Below, one piece after another: positions 1 through 12,424 of a stretch of DNA of 64,000 bases. The notes under the pieces were generated by a model that saw only the letters and a list, made by a program, of their open reading frames with translations, was not told the DNA's origin and did no database searches. This stretch comes from Anaeromyxobacter oryzae (GTDB taxonomy: Bacteria; Myxococcota; Myxococcia; Myxococcales; Anaeromyxobacteraceae). The stretch spans positions 744,001 through 808,000 of the forward strand of contig NZ_AP025591.1 of the NCBI RefSeq assembly GCF_023169945.1, written 5' to 3'. The position numbers were made by a program, and so were the translations under genes. Position 1 is the first letter of the stretch; the number at the start of each line of letters is the position of its first letter.

Positions 1-781
1 GCGCCTGCATCGCGATGACACGCCAAGTGGCCGGGTCGCCGAGCGGGAAGAACATGGCGACCCCGCCTCCGCCGACGAACGAGTTGATCGCGCCGGGCTC
101 CAGAGGCCCATCGGCCTCGACGTCGCCGAGCACGAAGTCCTCGGGATAGCTCCCACCGCCGAAGGAGAACCCGGCGCCCTTGCGCACCGTGCTGTGTGCG
201 CCGTCGCACCCCACGAGGTAGGTCGCGCGCACGCGCTCCTCGCCGCCGCCTGGATGCCGGAGCTCGCACTGCACCCACCGTTCGTGCACCTCGAACCGGA
301 CGAGCTCGACGCCTCGCTCGATCGCGACGCCGGAACCGGCCAGGTACTCTTCCAGGACCCGCTCGGTCTCGGACTGCGAGACGAAGAGGATGAACGGGTA
401 CCTCGTGTCGGTGGCGCCGATCCGGCCGAGCCGCGCCTCGGCGATCCGCCGGGCGCCGAGGTGAATGACGAGTCGCGAGCTGGTGTTCCCGCGCGCCACG
501 AGTGGCTCGGCGAGCCCGAGGGCGTCGAGGACCTCGAGCGTCCGCGCCTGGACGGCGAGCGCGCGCGACTCGTGCGCGCGATCGAGCGAGCGATCGATGA
601 TCCGGGTGCGGACTCCGAGCCACCGGAGCTGTGCGGCGAGCGCCAGGCCCGTCGGCCCCGCCCCGACGACGAGGACGGCAACCTCGTCGAGGTGCGACTC
701 GTCGCCATCCGAGCCCACGGTCCTCCATCGCGCGGCGGCGCTCCGGGCGTCCTCTCTGTCCCGGAACCGGCGCGGCTGCAT
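1..781 (-). CDS. FAD-dependent aromatic monooxygenase, C-terminus cut by window edge
   Basis: Read on the minus strand, this is the N-terminal part of a flavoprotein monooxygenase of the p-hydroxybenzoate hydroxylase type, which uses FAD and NAD(P)H to hydroxylate a small substrate. The Rossmann FAD motif GAGPTG lies near the start, and the second FAD-binding motif is GCDGAHSTVRK about 150 residues later. The coding frame is open to base 1, so the C-terminal half is missing. The start is uncertain: ATG at 781 has no clear ribosome site, whereas GTG at 718 has GGAGG only 3 bases upstream but would place the FAD motif at the usual distance from the N-terminus. It lies downstream of the groEL terminator and is probably transcribed separately. 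Substrate unknown. Confidence 0.8.
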   Translation of the reverse strand, partial: MQPRRFRDREDARSAAARWRTVGSDGDESHLDEVAVLVVGAGPTGLALAAQLRWLGVRTRIIDRSLDRAHESRALAVQARTLEVLDALGLAEPLVARGNTSSRLVIHLGARRIAEARLGRIGATDTRYPFILFVSQSETERVLEEYLAGSGVAIERGVELVRFEVHERWVQCELRHPGGGEERVRATYLVGCDGAHSTVRKGAGFSFGGGSYPEDFVLGDVEADGPLEPGAINSFVGGGGVAMFFPLGDPATWRVIAMQA

Positions 782-806
782 CGACCTGACGTGACCCGCC
801 CGGACG

Positions 807-835
807 AAAACGGCGGAGACCCGGAGGTCTCCGCC
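807..835 (-). terminator. Rho-independent terminator of groEL
   Basis: On the minus strand a perfect 9-bp stem (GGCGGAGAC at 812-820 pairs with GTCTCCGCC at 827-835) encloses a 6-base loop and is followed by G and TTTT (807-810). It lies 32 bases past the groEL stop codon and separates groEL from the monooxygenase gene. Confidence 0.8.
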
Positions 836-866
836 GTCACGTCCGAACCAGGCCTTCAGGTGTCGA

Positions 867-2613
<1,747 letters not shown>

Positions 2614-2733
2614 GCGGGCTCCCGGGCCTCCCGGCGGGCCTGCTCCGGCGGTGAACACCGGAGGGTCGTGCAGGGCCCCGCGCGGGGGCGCCGGCGTTGA
2701 CAGCGCCGAGACGCCGCGATTACGTCGCCGGCG

Positions 2734-3819
2734 ATGCGCCGCTTCGACGATCGCACCGGCACCGACCGCGGAGGCGAGGACGCGCTCCTCGACGCGGCGG
2801 CGGACGCGTTCGAGGCCGGCCGCCTCGAGGAGGCGCTCGCGCACGCGGACGAGGCCCTCGCGGCCGCGCCGCGCTCCGTCGCGGCGCTGCACTACCGCGC
2901 GGCGGCGCTCGCGGAGCTCGATCGCACCGACGAGGCACGCGAGGCGTACGAGCGCGCCCTCGCGCGCGACGCCGGGGACCTGGACCTGCTCCGGGGGGCC
3001 GCCGACTTCTACGTGAACGTCCTCCCGGAGGACGACGCCGACCGCGAGCGCGTCGAGCGCGGGCTCGAGCTCGCGCGCCGCGCCCGGAAGCTCGCCCGGA
3101 AGGCCGGCGACGCCCCGCTCGCCGCGGAGCTCGCGTGGCTGGAGGGCGCCGCCCTGAACCAGCTCGGCCGCTCGGCCGAGGCGCTGGAGCGGCTCTCCGA
3201 GGCGGAACGGGAGGAGCCCGACCGGGTGGACGTGCTCCTCGAGATGGGGTTCGCGCTCTACGAGCTCTGCCGCTTCGACGAGGCGGCGCGCGTGCTGCGC
3301 CGGGCCGAGGCGCTCGCGCCGGAGGAGCCGTGGACTCACCACTACCTCGGCCTCCTCGCCGAGCGGCGCGACGAGGCGGAGGAGGCGCGCCGGCGGTTCG
3401 CCCGGGCCCGCAAGCTCGCGCCGGACGAGTTCCCGAAGCCCATCGCCCTCGCACCGGACGCGTTCGACGCGGCCGTCGAGGACGCGCTCGCCGACATGCC
3501 GGAGCAGGTGCGCCAGTACCTCTCGAACGTCGCCATCACGGTGGAGGACCTCCCCACCGCCGACGACCTGCTCTCGTCCGACCCGCCGCTCTCGCCGGCG
3601 ATCCTCGGGCTGTTCCGCGGCGCGCCCTACGGGCAGAAGGCGTCGATGGATCCGTGGAGCCACTTCCCGTCGTCGATCGTCCTCTACCAGAAGAACCTGG
3701 AGCGCTTCGCCCGGAGCCGCGCGGAGCTCATCGAGCAGATCGGGATCACCCTCATCCACGAGGTCGGGCACTTCCTCGGCCTGGACGAGGACGAGCTGTA
3801 CGCGCGCGGGCTGGAGTAG
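2734..3819 (+). CDS. TPR protein with C-terminal zincin-like metallopeptidase domain
   Basis: A 361-residue cytoplasmic protein with no signal peptide. Residues about 15-230 form tetratricopeptide helices (Ala/Glu/Leu-rich, repeated AxxxYxxAL patterns). The last ~130 residues resemble the small zincin family of bacterial metallopeptidases: IHEVGHFLGLDEDEL has the HExxHxxGxxE zinc motif with a third acidic ligand, and the preceding acidic region contains DMPEQVRQYL and VAITVEDLP, which recur in that family. The stand-alone family is about 110-140 residues, so the TPR part is an N-terminal addition likely to bind a partner or substrate. No strong ribosome site precedes ATG 2734. It converges with the patatin gene, leaving 3 bases between the stops. 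Confidence 0.85.
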   Translation: MRRFDDRTGTDRGGEDALLDAAADAFEAGRLEEALAHADEALAAAPRSVAALHYRAAALAELDRTDEAREAYERALARDAGDLDLLRGAADFYVNVLPEDDADRERVERGLELARRARKLARKAGDAPLAAELAWLEGAALNQLGRSAEALERLSEAEREEPDRVDVLLEMGFALYELCRFDEAARVLRRAEALAPEEPWTHHYLGLLAERRDEAEEARRRFARARKLAPDEFPKPIALAPDAFDAAVEDALADMPEQVRQYLSNVAITVEDLPTADDLLSSDPPLSPAILGLFRGAPYGQKASMDPWSHFPSSIVLYQKNLERFARSRAELIEQIGITLIHEVGHFLGLDEDELYARGLE

Positions 3820-3822
3820 CGC

Positions 3823-4788
3823 TCAGGTCCGCGGCGCGAGCCCGGCCGCCTTGCGCGCCTTCCACGCCTCGATCGCCGCGCGGATCCTCGGCATCGCCCG
3901 GCGCGTCGCATCCATCCCCGCCTGGACGCAGCGCTTCTTCTGGCCGAAGTCGAGCATCCCGACGCCGCGGACGTCCGGGGCGACGAGCACGTCCGCGCCC
4001 TGCTTCCGGTGCTTCACGTTCTCCGCGAACATGATGTTCGTGGACTGGAGCAGCACGTCGAGGACGTTCTTGATCTCCACGTTCCCGACGTCCTCCGAGA
4101 TGTCCACCGCGATCACCAGGTCCGCGCCCTTCTCCTTCGCGACGTCGATGGGGATGTTGTCGATCACCCCGCCGTCCACGAGGATCTTCCCCATGTGCGC
4201 CACCGGCTCGAAGATGCCGGGGATCGCCGACGACGCGCGGACGGCGCGCGCGATCGAGCCGTGATCGAGCACCACCCGCTGGCCCCAGTTCAGGTCGGTG
4301 GCGACGGCGGCGAACGGGATCTCGAGCTGCTCGACGTTCTCCTGCTTCACCTTGGCCCGCACGAACGCCTCGAGCTTCTCGCCCTTCGCGTAGCCCATCC
4401 CGACGACGGCGTTCACGAGGCGGAAGTCGAACAGGTCGTCCTGCTGCAGCTGGAACGCGGTCCACTCGAGCTCGAAGGAGTCGCGCGCGCTCGCGTACAG
4501 CGCGCCGATGAGGCTCCCGACGCTCGTGCCGACGACGAGGCCGACGGGGATCCGCTCCTGCTCGAGCACGCGGATGACGCCGATGTGGGCGAACCCGCGC
4601 GCGGCCCCGCCGCCCAGGACGAGGGCGATCCGGGGCTCCGGGACGGCCAGCGGCGGCGCCGGGGCCGGCGGCGCGAGCGCGACGGCCGGGGGCGCCGCGG
4701 GCGCGGGCTCGGACGGGCGCGGCGCCGCGGTCCGGCAGGCGGACAGCGCGAGGGCGAGGCAGAGCGAGGTGGTGCGGGCGGCGCGCAT
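3823..4788 (-). CDS. Patatin-like phospholipase lipoprotein
   Basis: A 321-residue serine lipase of the patatin/RssA type, probably a lipid acyl hydrolase acting in the envelope. A lipoprotein signal ends at LALSAC (Cys18), followed by a Pro/Ala linker to about residue 50. The catalytic domain shows the oxyanion motif GGGAARG (59-65), nucleophile elbow GTSVGS (Ser89) and the catalytic Asp in DGG (Asp205), so the Ser-Asp dyad is intact. The ATG at 4788 is chosen because it begins the signal peptide; a longer open frame upstream is antisense to clpA. It is divergent from clpA. Confidence 0.9.
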   Translation of the reverse strand: MRAARTTSLCLALALSACRTAAPRPSEPAPAAPPAVALAPPAPAPPLAVPEPRIALVLGGGAARGFAHIGVIRVLEQERIPVGLVVGTSVGSLIGALYASARDSFELEWTAFQLQQDDLFDFRLVNAVVGMGYAKGEKLEAFVRAKVKQENVEQLEIPFAAVATDLNWGQRVVLDHGSIARAVRASSAIPGIFEPVAHMGKILVDGGVIDNIPIDVAKEKGADLVIAVDISEDVGNVEIKNVLDVLLQSTNIMFAENVKHRKQGADVLVAPDVRGVGMLDFGQKKRCVQAGMDATRRAMPRIRAAIEAWKARKAAGLAPRT

Positions 4789-4905
4789 CTGAAGAGGTCT
4801 CCGGGGGCCGGCGAGTGTAACGCACGGACCGCCTCGCGCCGTCCCGCGGCCGAAAACCCGCCGAAAAATTGACCGGTTCCGGCCGATATCGCATCGTCGG
4901 CGAGA

Positions 4906-7365
<2,460 letters not shown>

Positions 7366-7865
7366 GGGCGCGCGATGGACGCGCCCCTCGGATTGCCGAT
7401 CTCGGCAGGCGCGAGCGCGACCGTCATCCGCTGGACCGCCGCCGTCGTGGTCGCGCGCCGCGACCCGAGACAGTCCGTGCTCAGCGCCAGGCGCACCGCC
7501 TCACGGAGCCGAGGCGCGCATTCCGAGGTCTTCCCTCTCCCCCGCGCAGCTTCATCGCGTGGGGGAGAGGGCCAGGGTGAGGGGGCGTTCGCCAAGGGTG
7601 AACGCCCTCCCACGCCGCGCCGCCTGCCCACGGCTGGGGGGCGGGCTCGTCCCCGAGAGCGAGCTGCGCGAGGCAGGTCCTGCCCCGAGCTCGAGAACAG
7701 GTCGAACGCTCGATGGGTCGCATGAACGCTCCGTGACGGGCATCCCACGAAGTGCTCTGCTGTTCGGATGAGCGGTGGGACGGCGTTCAAGTTGCGCGTC
7801 GACGTGCGCTGACGATCACACCACGAGTCCGAGCCCTGGCCGACGCGGGCCCAGCGGAGCCCGGC
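7366..7865. other. 500-bp intergenic stretch without a convincing gene
   Basis: Several short open frames on both strands lack a ribosome site and recognisable protein features. The stretch holds a REP-like palindrome (7533-7585) and a second small hairpin, GGGCGTTC (7583-7590) pairing with GAACGCCC (7600-7607). I see nothing else with confidence. Confidence 0.6.
7533..7585 (+). repeat. REP-like palindrome, copy 1
   Basis: CCCTCTCCCCC (7533-7543) pairs with GGGGGAGAGGG (7561-7571), followed by the tail CCAGGGTGAGGGGG. The same stem and tail, with one tail difference, occur inverted at about 8408-8455. This is the kind of dispersed extragenic palindrome common in Gram-negative genomes. Confidence 0.75.
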
Positions 7866-8354
7866 TCACCGTCCCCGCCCCTCGAGCGCGTCCATCACCG
7901 ACTCGGCGTGCCGCCGTACCGCCGGGTCGGTCGACGCGACGCGCTCCCGGACCTGGTCGCGCAGCCCCGGCGTGTCGAGTGCGCGCGCGACGCTGCAGTA
8001 ACGCCTGAAGTACGGCCGATGCCGCCGCTCGATCGCGTCGACGACGACCGCGCGCAGTCGCTCCGCCTGGTCGGCCTCGAGCGGCGCACGCTTCATCCAG
8101 CGCAGCACGGACTCCTGGATGTAGCCGCTCCGGAAGAAGACCGGATCCGCGACGAGGAAGTCGATGAGCAGGTCGAGGTCCTTCCGCGTCGCGCGCCCCT
8201 CGTGCAACCGCTCGCGCGCCTCGAAGAACCCCGGCGGCCAGGCGCGGTCCAGGGCGGCGCGAAACGCCGCCGCGCCGACGTCGTCGCTCCGTCCGGCCGC
8301 TTCCTGTGCCTCGCGCGCAGCCGCTGCACGACCTTCCCAGTCCCAGGCGGACAT
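7866..8354 (-). CDS. Conserved-looking hypothetical protein, helical
   Basis: A 162-residue soluble protein beginning MSAWDWEGRAAAA, with GGAGG 4 bases before the ATG, which fixes the start. It is rich in Arg, Ala, Glu and Leu and reads as all-alpha; the last 60 residues (RRYCSVARALDTPG, RERVASTDPAVRRHAESVMDAL) resemble HEAT-type helical pairs. There is no signal peptide, membrane segment or catalytic motif that I recognise. It stands alone between two REP-like palindromes, so it is probably its own transcription unit. Function unknown. Confidence 0.65.
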   Translation of the reverse strand: MSAWDWEGRAAAAREAQEAAGRSDDVGAAAFRAALDRAWPPGFFEARERLHEGRATRKDLDLLIDFLVADPVFFRSGYIQESVLRWMKRAPLEADQAERLRAVVVDAIERRHRPYFRRYCSVARALDTPGLRDQVRERVASTDPAVRRHAESVMDALEGRGR

Positions 8355-8407
8355 CGTGCCTCCGTGTCCTGCAGCGTAGCAGGGCCTCGCCTGCGTCTGC
8401 GAGCGGC

Positions 8408-8455
8408 CCCCCTCACCCCGGCCCTCTCCCCCCGCAAAAGCGCGGGGGGAGAGGG
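8408..8455 (-). repeat. REP-like palindrome, copy 2 (inverted)
   Basis: A perfect 14-bp stem: CCCTCTCCCCCCGC (8422-8435) pairs with GCGGGGGGAGAGGG (8442-8455) around a 6-base loop. On the minus strand it is followed by the same GGGTGAGGGG tail as copy 1. Together the copies bracket the gene at 7866-8354. Confidence 0.75.
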
Positions 8456-8590
8456 AGAAATTCTTCCCCCGGACCCGGACCTCGACCTCGACCGAACCGA
8501 CCGCCACCCCGACGCCCAGCGAACGCGGTGACTCAGTGCCCCCTCCGGGCCCGACACGCAGCCCCTCCTCGCGCGACACTCTCCCTGCCG

Positions 8591-9778
8591 ATGCCCGCCC
8601 CACCCGCGAACCGCGCCCAGGCCCTCCGCGAGCTCGCTTCCCTCTTCCTCCGCCTCGGCGCCACCGCGTTCGGCGGCCCCGCCGCGCACATCGCGATGAT
8701 GGAGGACGAGGTCGTGCGCCGCCGCGGCTGGCTCACGCGCGCGGAGCTGCTCGACCTCCTCGGGGCGACCAACCTCATCCCCGGCCCGAACTCCACCGAG
8801 CTCGCGATCCACGTCGGCCATCGCCGGGCCGGGTTCCCCGGGCTCGTCGTCGCGGGCGCCGCCTTCATCCTCCCCGCCGCCGTGATCGTGAGCGCCATCG
8901 CCTGGGCCTACGTCCGCTTCGGCCGGCTGCCCGCGGTGACCGGGATCCTGCTCGGCGTGAAGCCGGTGGTGCTGGCGATCATCGTCCAGGCGCTCGTCGG
9001 GTTCGCGCGCTCCGCGGTGAAGGGCCGCTTCCTCGCGCTCCTCGGGATCGCGAGCGCCGCCGCAGCCGCCCTCGGCGCGAACGAGCTCGCGGTGCTCGCG
9101 TGGGCCGGGGCGCTCGCCGTCGTCGTCCCCGCCGCCGCGCGCCGGCGCAGCTCGCGACGCTCCCCGTCGCCGCCCGCCGCTCCCGGCGTGGCGCCCGGGC
9201 TCGCGCCCGTCGCCTCGCTCCCGCTCGCGCCGGTCGCGACCCTGGCCGCCGCCGCCCCGCTCACGCTGTCGAAGCTCTTCCTCGTCTTCCTGAAGATCGG
9301 CTCGGTGCTCTTCGGGAGCGGCTACGTCCTCCTCGCCTTCCTCCGGGCGGATCTCGTCGAGCGGCTCGGCTGGCTCACCGAGGCGCAGCTGCTCGACGCC
9401 GTCGCCGTCGGCCAGGTCACGCCCGGGCCGGTCTTCACCACCGCGACCTTCGTCGGCTGGATCCTCGCGGGCCCGGCGGGCGCTGCGGCCGCGACCGCCG
9501 GCATCTTCCTCCCCGCGTTCTTCTTCGTCGCCGTGAGCGGCCCGTTCGTGCCCCGGCTCCGCGCCTCGCCGGTCGCGGGCGCGCTGCTCGACGGCGTGAA
9601 CGTCGCCTCGCTCGCGCTCATGGCGGTCGTCACGTGGCAGCTCGGGCGCGCGGCCATCACGGGCGCCCCGACGGCGCTGCTCGCCCTCGCGAGCGCGGTC
9701 CTGCTGGTGCGGTTCCGGGTGAACTCGAGCTGGCTCGTCCTCGGCGGCGCCGCGATCGGGATCGCGCTCGCACGCTGA
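8591..9778 (+). CDS. chrA: Chromate transporter ChrA, two-domain form
   Basis: A 395-residue inner-membrane transporter of the CHR family, which exports chromate (or a related oxyanion). It is the long form made of two homologous halves. Half one has the motifs FGGPAAHIAMME, RRGWL and GPNSTELAIHVG; half two has KIGSVLFGSGYVLLAFL, ERLGWLT and TPGPVFTTATFVGW. A Pro/Arg-rich cytoplasmic linker joins them near residues 185-215, and about ten hydrophobic segments are visible. The ATG at 8591 is taken because the preceding in-frame sequence is low-quality intergenic DNA containing the REP-like element. No chrB regulator is adjacent. Confidence 0.9.
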   Translation: MPAPPANRAQALRELASLFLRLGATAFGGPAAHIAMMEDEVVRRRGWLTRAELLDLLGATNLIPGPNSTELAIHVGHRRAGFPGLVVAGAAFILPAAVIVSAIAWAYVRFGRLPAVTGILLGVKPVVLAIIVQALVGFARSAVKGRFLALLGIASAAAAALGANELAVLAWAGALAVVVPAAARRRSSRRSPSPPAAPGVAPGLAPVASLPLAPVATLAAAAPLTLSKLFLVFLKIGSVLFGSGYVLLAFLRADLVERLGWLTEAQLLDAVAVGQVTPGPVFTTATFVGWILAGPAGAAAATAGIFLPAFFFVAVSGPFVPRLRASPVAGALLDGVNVASLALMAVVTWQLGRAAITGAPTALLALASAVLLVRFRVNSSWLVLGGAAIGIALAR

Positions 9779-9808
9779 GTCCCGCGGCGCGTCCGCGCCG
9801 CGCCCGGA

Positions 9809-10612
9809 TCACCGGTGCGGCTCCGGCCCCGGAGCCGGCGGCCCGCCCCCGAGCCCCGGCCCGAGCGTGATCTGCCACGCGACGTAGGCCTGCAGCGCGT
9901 CGCCGCCGCCGAAGGTCCGGCCGAACGACGCGAGCAGGTGGTGCACGCTCGAGAGGTCGACGACGAGCCCCGCCGCGACGCGCGTCTCGCCGGTGCCGCC
10001 CACGGTGTCCGCCGCGGTGTGGAACACCTCGATCCCGGGGGTCACCCCGTCCGCCACCTCGCGCTGGACCATCCACCCGAGCGCCGCGTGGTCGCGGCTG
10101 CCCTCTCCGCGCGTGAGCCACCACCCGCCGCCGCCGTACGTGGTCCACGGCCCGAAGCTCTTCTGGATCCAGAGCGGCAGGAAGACCTGCACCTCGCCCG
10201 TGCCGAGGCCGCGCGACGCGCTCCCCGTCGGCAGCTCGAGGAGCGGGAAGACGCCGACCTGCGGCCGCGACGCGGTCTCGTCGAGGACCCGGATCTTCGC
10301 GCCGAGCTCGAGGTCGCCCGGGCCCCACTCCGTCGGCCCGCCCGCGGCGCGCGCCACCGCCAGCGGCGCGATGGCGTGCAGCTGCACCTCGGGGAGCACG
10401 CCGTAGTTCACCTCGAGGTGCGGCGCCGTCCCGGTGAAGCTCCCGTCGCGGTCGCGGCTCCACTGCGAGGCGAGGTACAGCTCCCAGTGGCGGTAGTCGA
10501 CCGGCTCGGGATCGTCCGTCACGTACGGCGGCCCGGCGCGGCCCGGCGCGGGCGCCGCGACGAGCGCGACGAGCGCGGAGGCGAGCGCCGCGCGGACGGC
10601 GCGCCCCGTCAC
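9809..10612 (-). CDS. Outer-membrane beta-barrel transporter-like protein
   Basis: A 267-residue exported protein. The GTG start overlaps the nadD stop codon (GTGA), indicating translational coupling. The signal peptide ends around APGRA-GPP. The mature part opens with PYVTDDPEPVDYRHWELYLASQ and shows alternating amphipathic strands (LEVNYGVLPEVQLHAIAPLA, GLVVDLSSVHHLLASFG). This resembles the outer-membrane proteins often annotated simply as transporter or phenol-degradation MetA-like. It ends in a Pro/Gly-rich tail rather than a terminal aromatic residue. The substrate cannot be told. It is the last gene of the long minus-strand cluster. Confidence 0.7.
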   Translation of the reverse strand: MTGRAVRAALASALVALVAAPAPGRAGPPYVTDDPEPVDYRHWELYLASQWSRDRDGSFTGTAPHLEVNYGVLPEVQLHAIAPLAVARAAGGPTEWGPGDLELGAKIRVLDETASRPQVGVFPLLELPTGSASRGLGTGEVQVFLPLWIQKSFGPWTTYGGGGWWLTRGEGSRDHAALGWMVQREVADGVTPGIEVFHTAADTVGGTGETRVAAGLVVDLSSVHHLLASFGRTFGGGDALQAYVAWQITLGPGLGGGPPAPGPEPHR

Positions 10613-11193
10613 CGGTACAGCCCCTTCTCCTCGACGTACCGCCGGACGCGCTCGGGCACGAGCCCGCGGACGTCCTCGCCGCGCGCGATCCGGGCGCGGA
10701 TCTCGGTCGAGGAGATCGCGGGGAGATCCGGCGCGCCGGGGACCGGCGGGTACCCCTCGCGCCCGACGACCACGATCCGCGCCAGCTCCCTCACGCGATC
10801 CCAGCGGTACCACTTGTCCGTGTCCGGCAGGATGTCCGCGCCGACGACGAGGGCGAAGCGATACGCCGGGTGCTTCGCGTGGAGGTGCTCGAGCGTGCGC
10901 GCCGTCTTCCCGACGAGCGGATCGTCCGCGAGCTCCGCCTCGGCGGTGCACACGTGGACGCCGCGGAGCTCGCGGGCGGCCAGCCGGCACATCTCGACGC
11001 GGTCCTCGAACGGCGCGAGCGCCTTCCCGAACGGATGGCGGAACGACGGCAGCAGCCACACCTCGCTCACGCCCTGCGTGGCGAGGGTCCACCACGCCGC
11101 CATGAGGTGCGCGACGTGCGGCGGGTTGAACGACCCGCCGAGGATCGCCACCTCGCGGCCCGTCCCTCCCCCGCTCGCGTCCGGCCCGGCCAT
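10609..11193 (-). CDS. nadD: Nicotinate-nucleotide adenylyltransferase
   Basis: A 194-residue cytoplasmic enzyme of NAD synthesis that joins nicotinate mononucleotide with ATP to give deamido-NAD. The nucleotidyltransferase signatures are intact: GGSFNPPHVAH near residue 19 (GxFxPxHxxH) and ISSTEIR near 155. Length is normal. It starts 3 bases after the NamZ-like gene stop and its own stop overlaps the next start, so it is translated within the operon. The usual neighbours (proA, rsfS, obg) are absent. The first ~12 residues (MAGPDASGGGTG) look like an extension. Confidence 0.95.
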   Translation of the reverse strand: MAGPDASGGGTGREVAILGGSFNPPHVAHLMAAWWTLATQGVSEVWLLPSFRHPFGKALAPFEDRVEMCRLAARELRGVHVCTAEAELADDPLVGKTARTLEHLHAKHPAYRFALVVGADILPDTDKWYRWDRVRELARIVVVGREGYPPVPGAPDLPAISSTEIRARIARGEDVRGLVPERVRRYVEEKGLYR

Positions 11194-11196
11194 CTC

Positions 11197-12369
11197 CTAG
11201 TCGTAGCGCAGGAACGGGCGGCGGCGCCGCTCGAACGCGCGCTCCTCTGGCACGAGCGCCCTCGAGAGCTCGGCCACGGTCGCGCCCGCCTCGATGGCCT
11301 TCCGCTCGCGATCCGAGCCGCAGAGCAGGTCGAACGCGGGCACGTCCGCCACGAACTCGTAGGGCTCGGTCCGCCAGGCGAACCGGTCCGGCGCCTGCGC
11401 GCGCGCGTGCACGACGCAGGCGAGCCCGGTCCGGAACGGCCGGAACCGCGCCGCGTCGGTGACGAACAGCTCCACCCCGTGGCACCGCACGCCGGCGTGC
11501 TTGTCCCAGGTCGGGACGAAGCTCGCCGGCCGGAACGCGATCCCCGGGAGCCGCTCGCGCGCGAGGTCCGTCGCGAGGCGGCGCGCGTCGAGCCAAGGCG
11601 CGCCGAACAGCTCGAACGGGCGCGTCGTGCCCCGCGCCTCGGAGAGGTTCGTCCCCTCGAGCAGGCACATCCCCGGGTACACGAGCGCCGTCTCCGGCGT
11701 CGGCATGTTCGGCGAGGGGAACACCCACGGCAGCCCGGTCTCGCGGAACCCCATGTCGCGGCGCCAGCCTCGGCAGGGGACGATCTCGAGCTCGAGGTCG
11801 AGCCGGCGCTCGGCGCGGAAGAGCAGCGCGAGCTCGCCGACGGTCATCCCGTGCCGGACGGCGAGGTCGTGGAGGCCGCAGAAGCTCTCGAACCCGGGGC
11901 GGAGCCGCGGACCCTCGACGCGGACGCCGTCGATCGGGTCCGGGCGATCGAGCACGACGAACCCGATTCGCGCGGCCGCGGCCGCCTCCATGCAGAGCAT
12001 CATCGTCGCCTGGTACGTGTAGTACCGGGTGCCCACGTCCTGGATGTCGAACACGAGCGCGTCGAGCCCGGCGAGCGCCTCCGGGGGCGGCTTCAGCGAC
12101 TCGGCGGTCTCGCCGTAGAGCGAGTGGACCGGGAGCCCGGTCGCGGGATCGCGCTCGCCGCCGACGGCCGCCATGTACTGCGCGTCGCCGCGGACGCCGT
12201 GCTCGGGGCCGAACAGCGCGGCGAGGGACACGCCCGGCGCGGCGGCGAGGAGGTCGGCGGCGTGGACGAGCCCGCGCGTGACCGCGGTCGGGTTGCAGAC
12301 GAGGCCCACCCGCCGGCCGCGCAGCGCGCGGAACCGCCCGGCCGCGAGCACGTCCAGCCCGGCCAGCAC
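11197..12369 (-). CDS. NamZ-like exo-beta-N-acetylmuramidase (DUF1343 family)
   Basis: A 390-residue protein of the DUF1343 family, whose founding member NamZ removes terminal MurNAc from peptidoglycan fragments during wall recycling. Family hallmarks are FGPEHGVRG, FDIQDVGTRYYTYQATM, LDRPDPIDG, PSPNMPTPETALVYPG and EGTNLSEARGTTRPFELFGAPW. The GTG at 12369 starts directly at the conserved N-terminus (VLAGLDVLAAGRF); the upstream in-frame extension overlaps the TPR gene and is low complexity. No obvious signal peptide is seen, which would suit a cytoplasmic recycling role, but a missed upstream start cannot be excluded. It is followed at once by nadD. Confidence 0.9.
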   Translation of the reverse strand: MLAGLDVLAAGRFRALRGRRVGLVCNPTAVTRGLVHAADLLAAAPGVSLAALFGPEHGVRGDAQYMAAVGGERDPATGLPVHSLYGETAESLKPPPEALAGLDALVFDIQDVGTRYYTYQATMMLCMEAAAAARIGFVVLDRPDPIDGVRVEGPRLRPGFESFCGLHDLAVRHGMTVGELALLFRAERRLDLELEIVPCRGWRRDMGFRETGLPWVFPSPNMPTPETALVYPGMCLLEGTNLSEARGTTRPFELFGAPWLDARRLATDLARERLPGIAFRPASFVPTWDKHAGVRCHGVELFVTDAARFRPFRTGLACVVHARAQAPDRFAWRTEPYEFVADVPAFDLLCGSDRERKAIEAGATVAELSRALVPEERAFERRRRPFLRYD

Positions 12370-12424
12370 GCCCGGCCCGCGCCCGGCGCGCCCCCGGGCG
12401 GCGGTGCGTGCGCCCGCGCCGCGG

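Noticed and set aside
4869..4900. TTGACC before clpA as a -35 box
   Set aside because: No acceptable -10 box lies 16-18 bases downstream (CATCGT is too poor).
7366..7395. Imperfect hairpin after clpA as a terminator
   Set aside because: The stem contains mismatches and no T-run follows.
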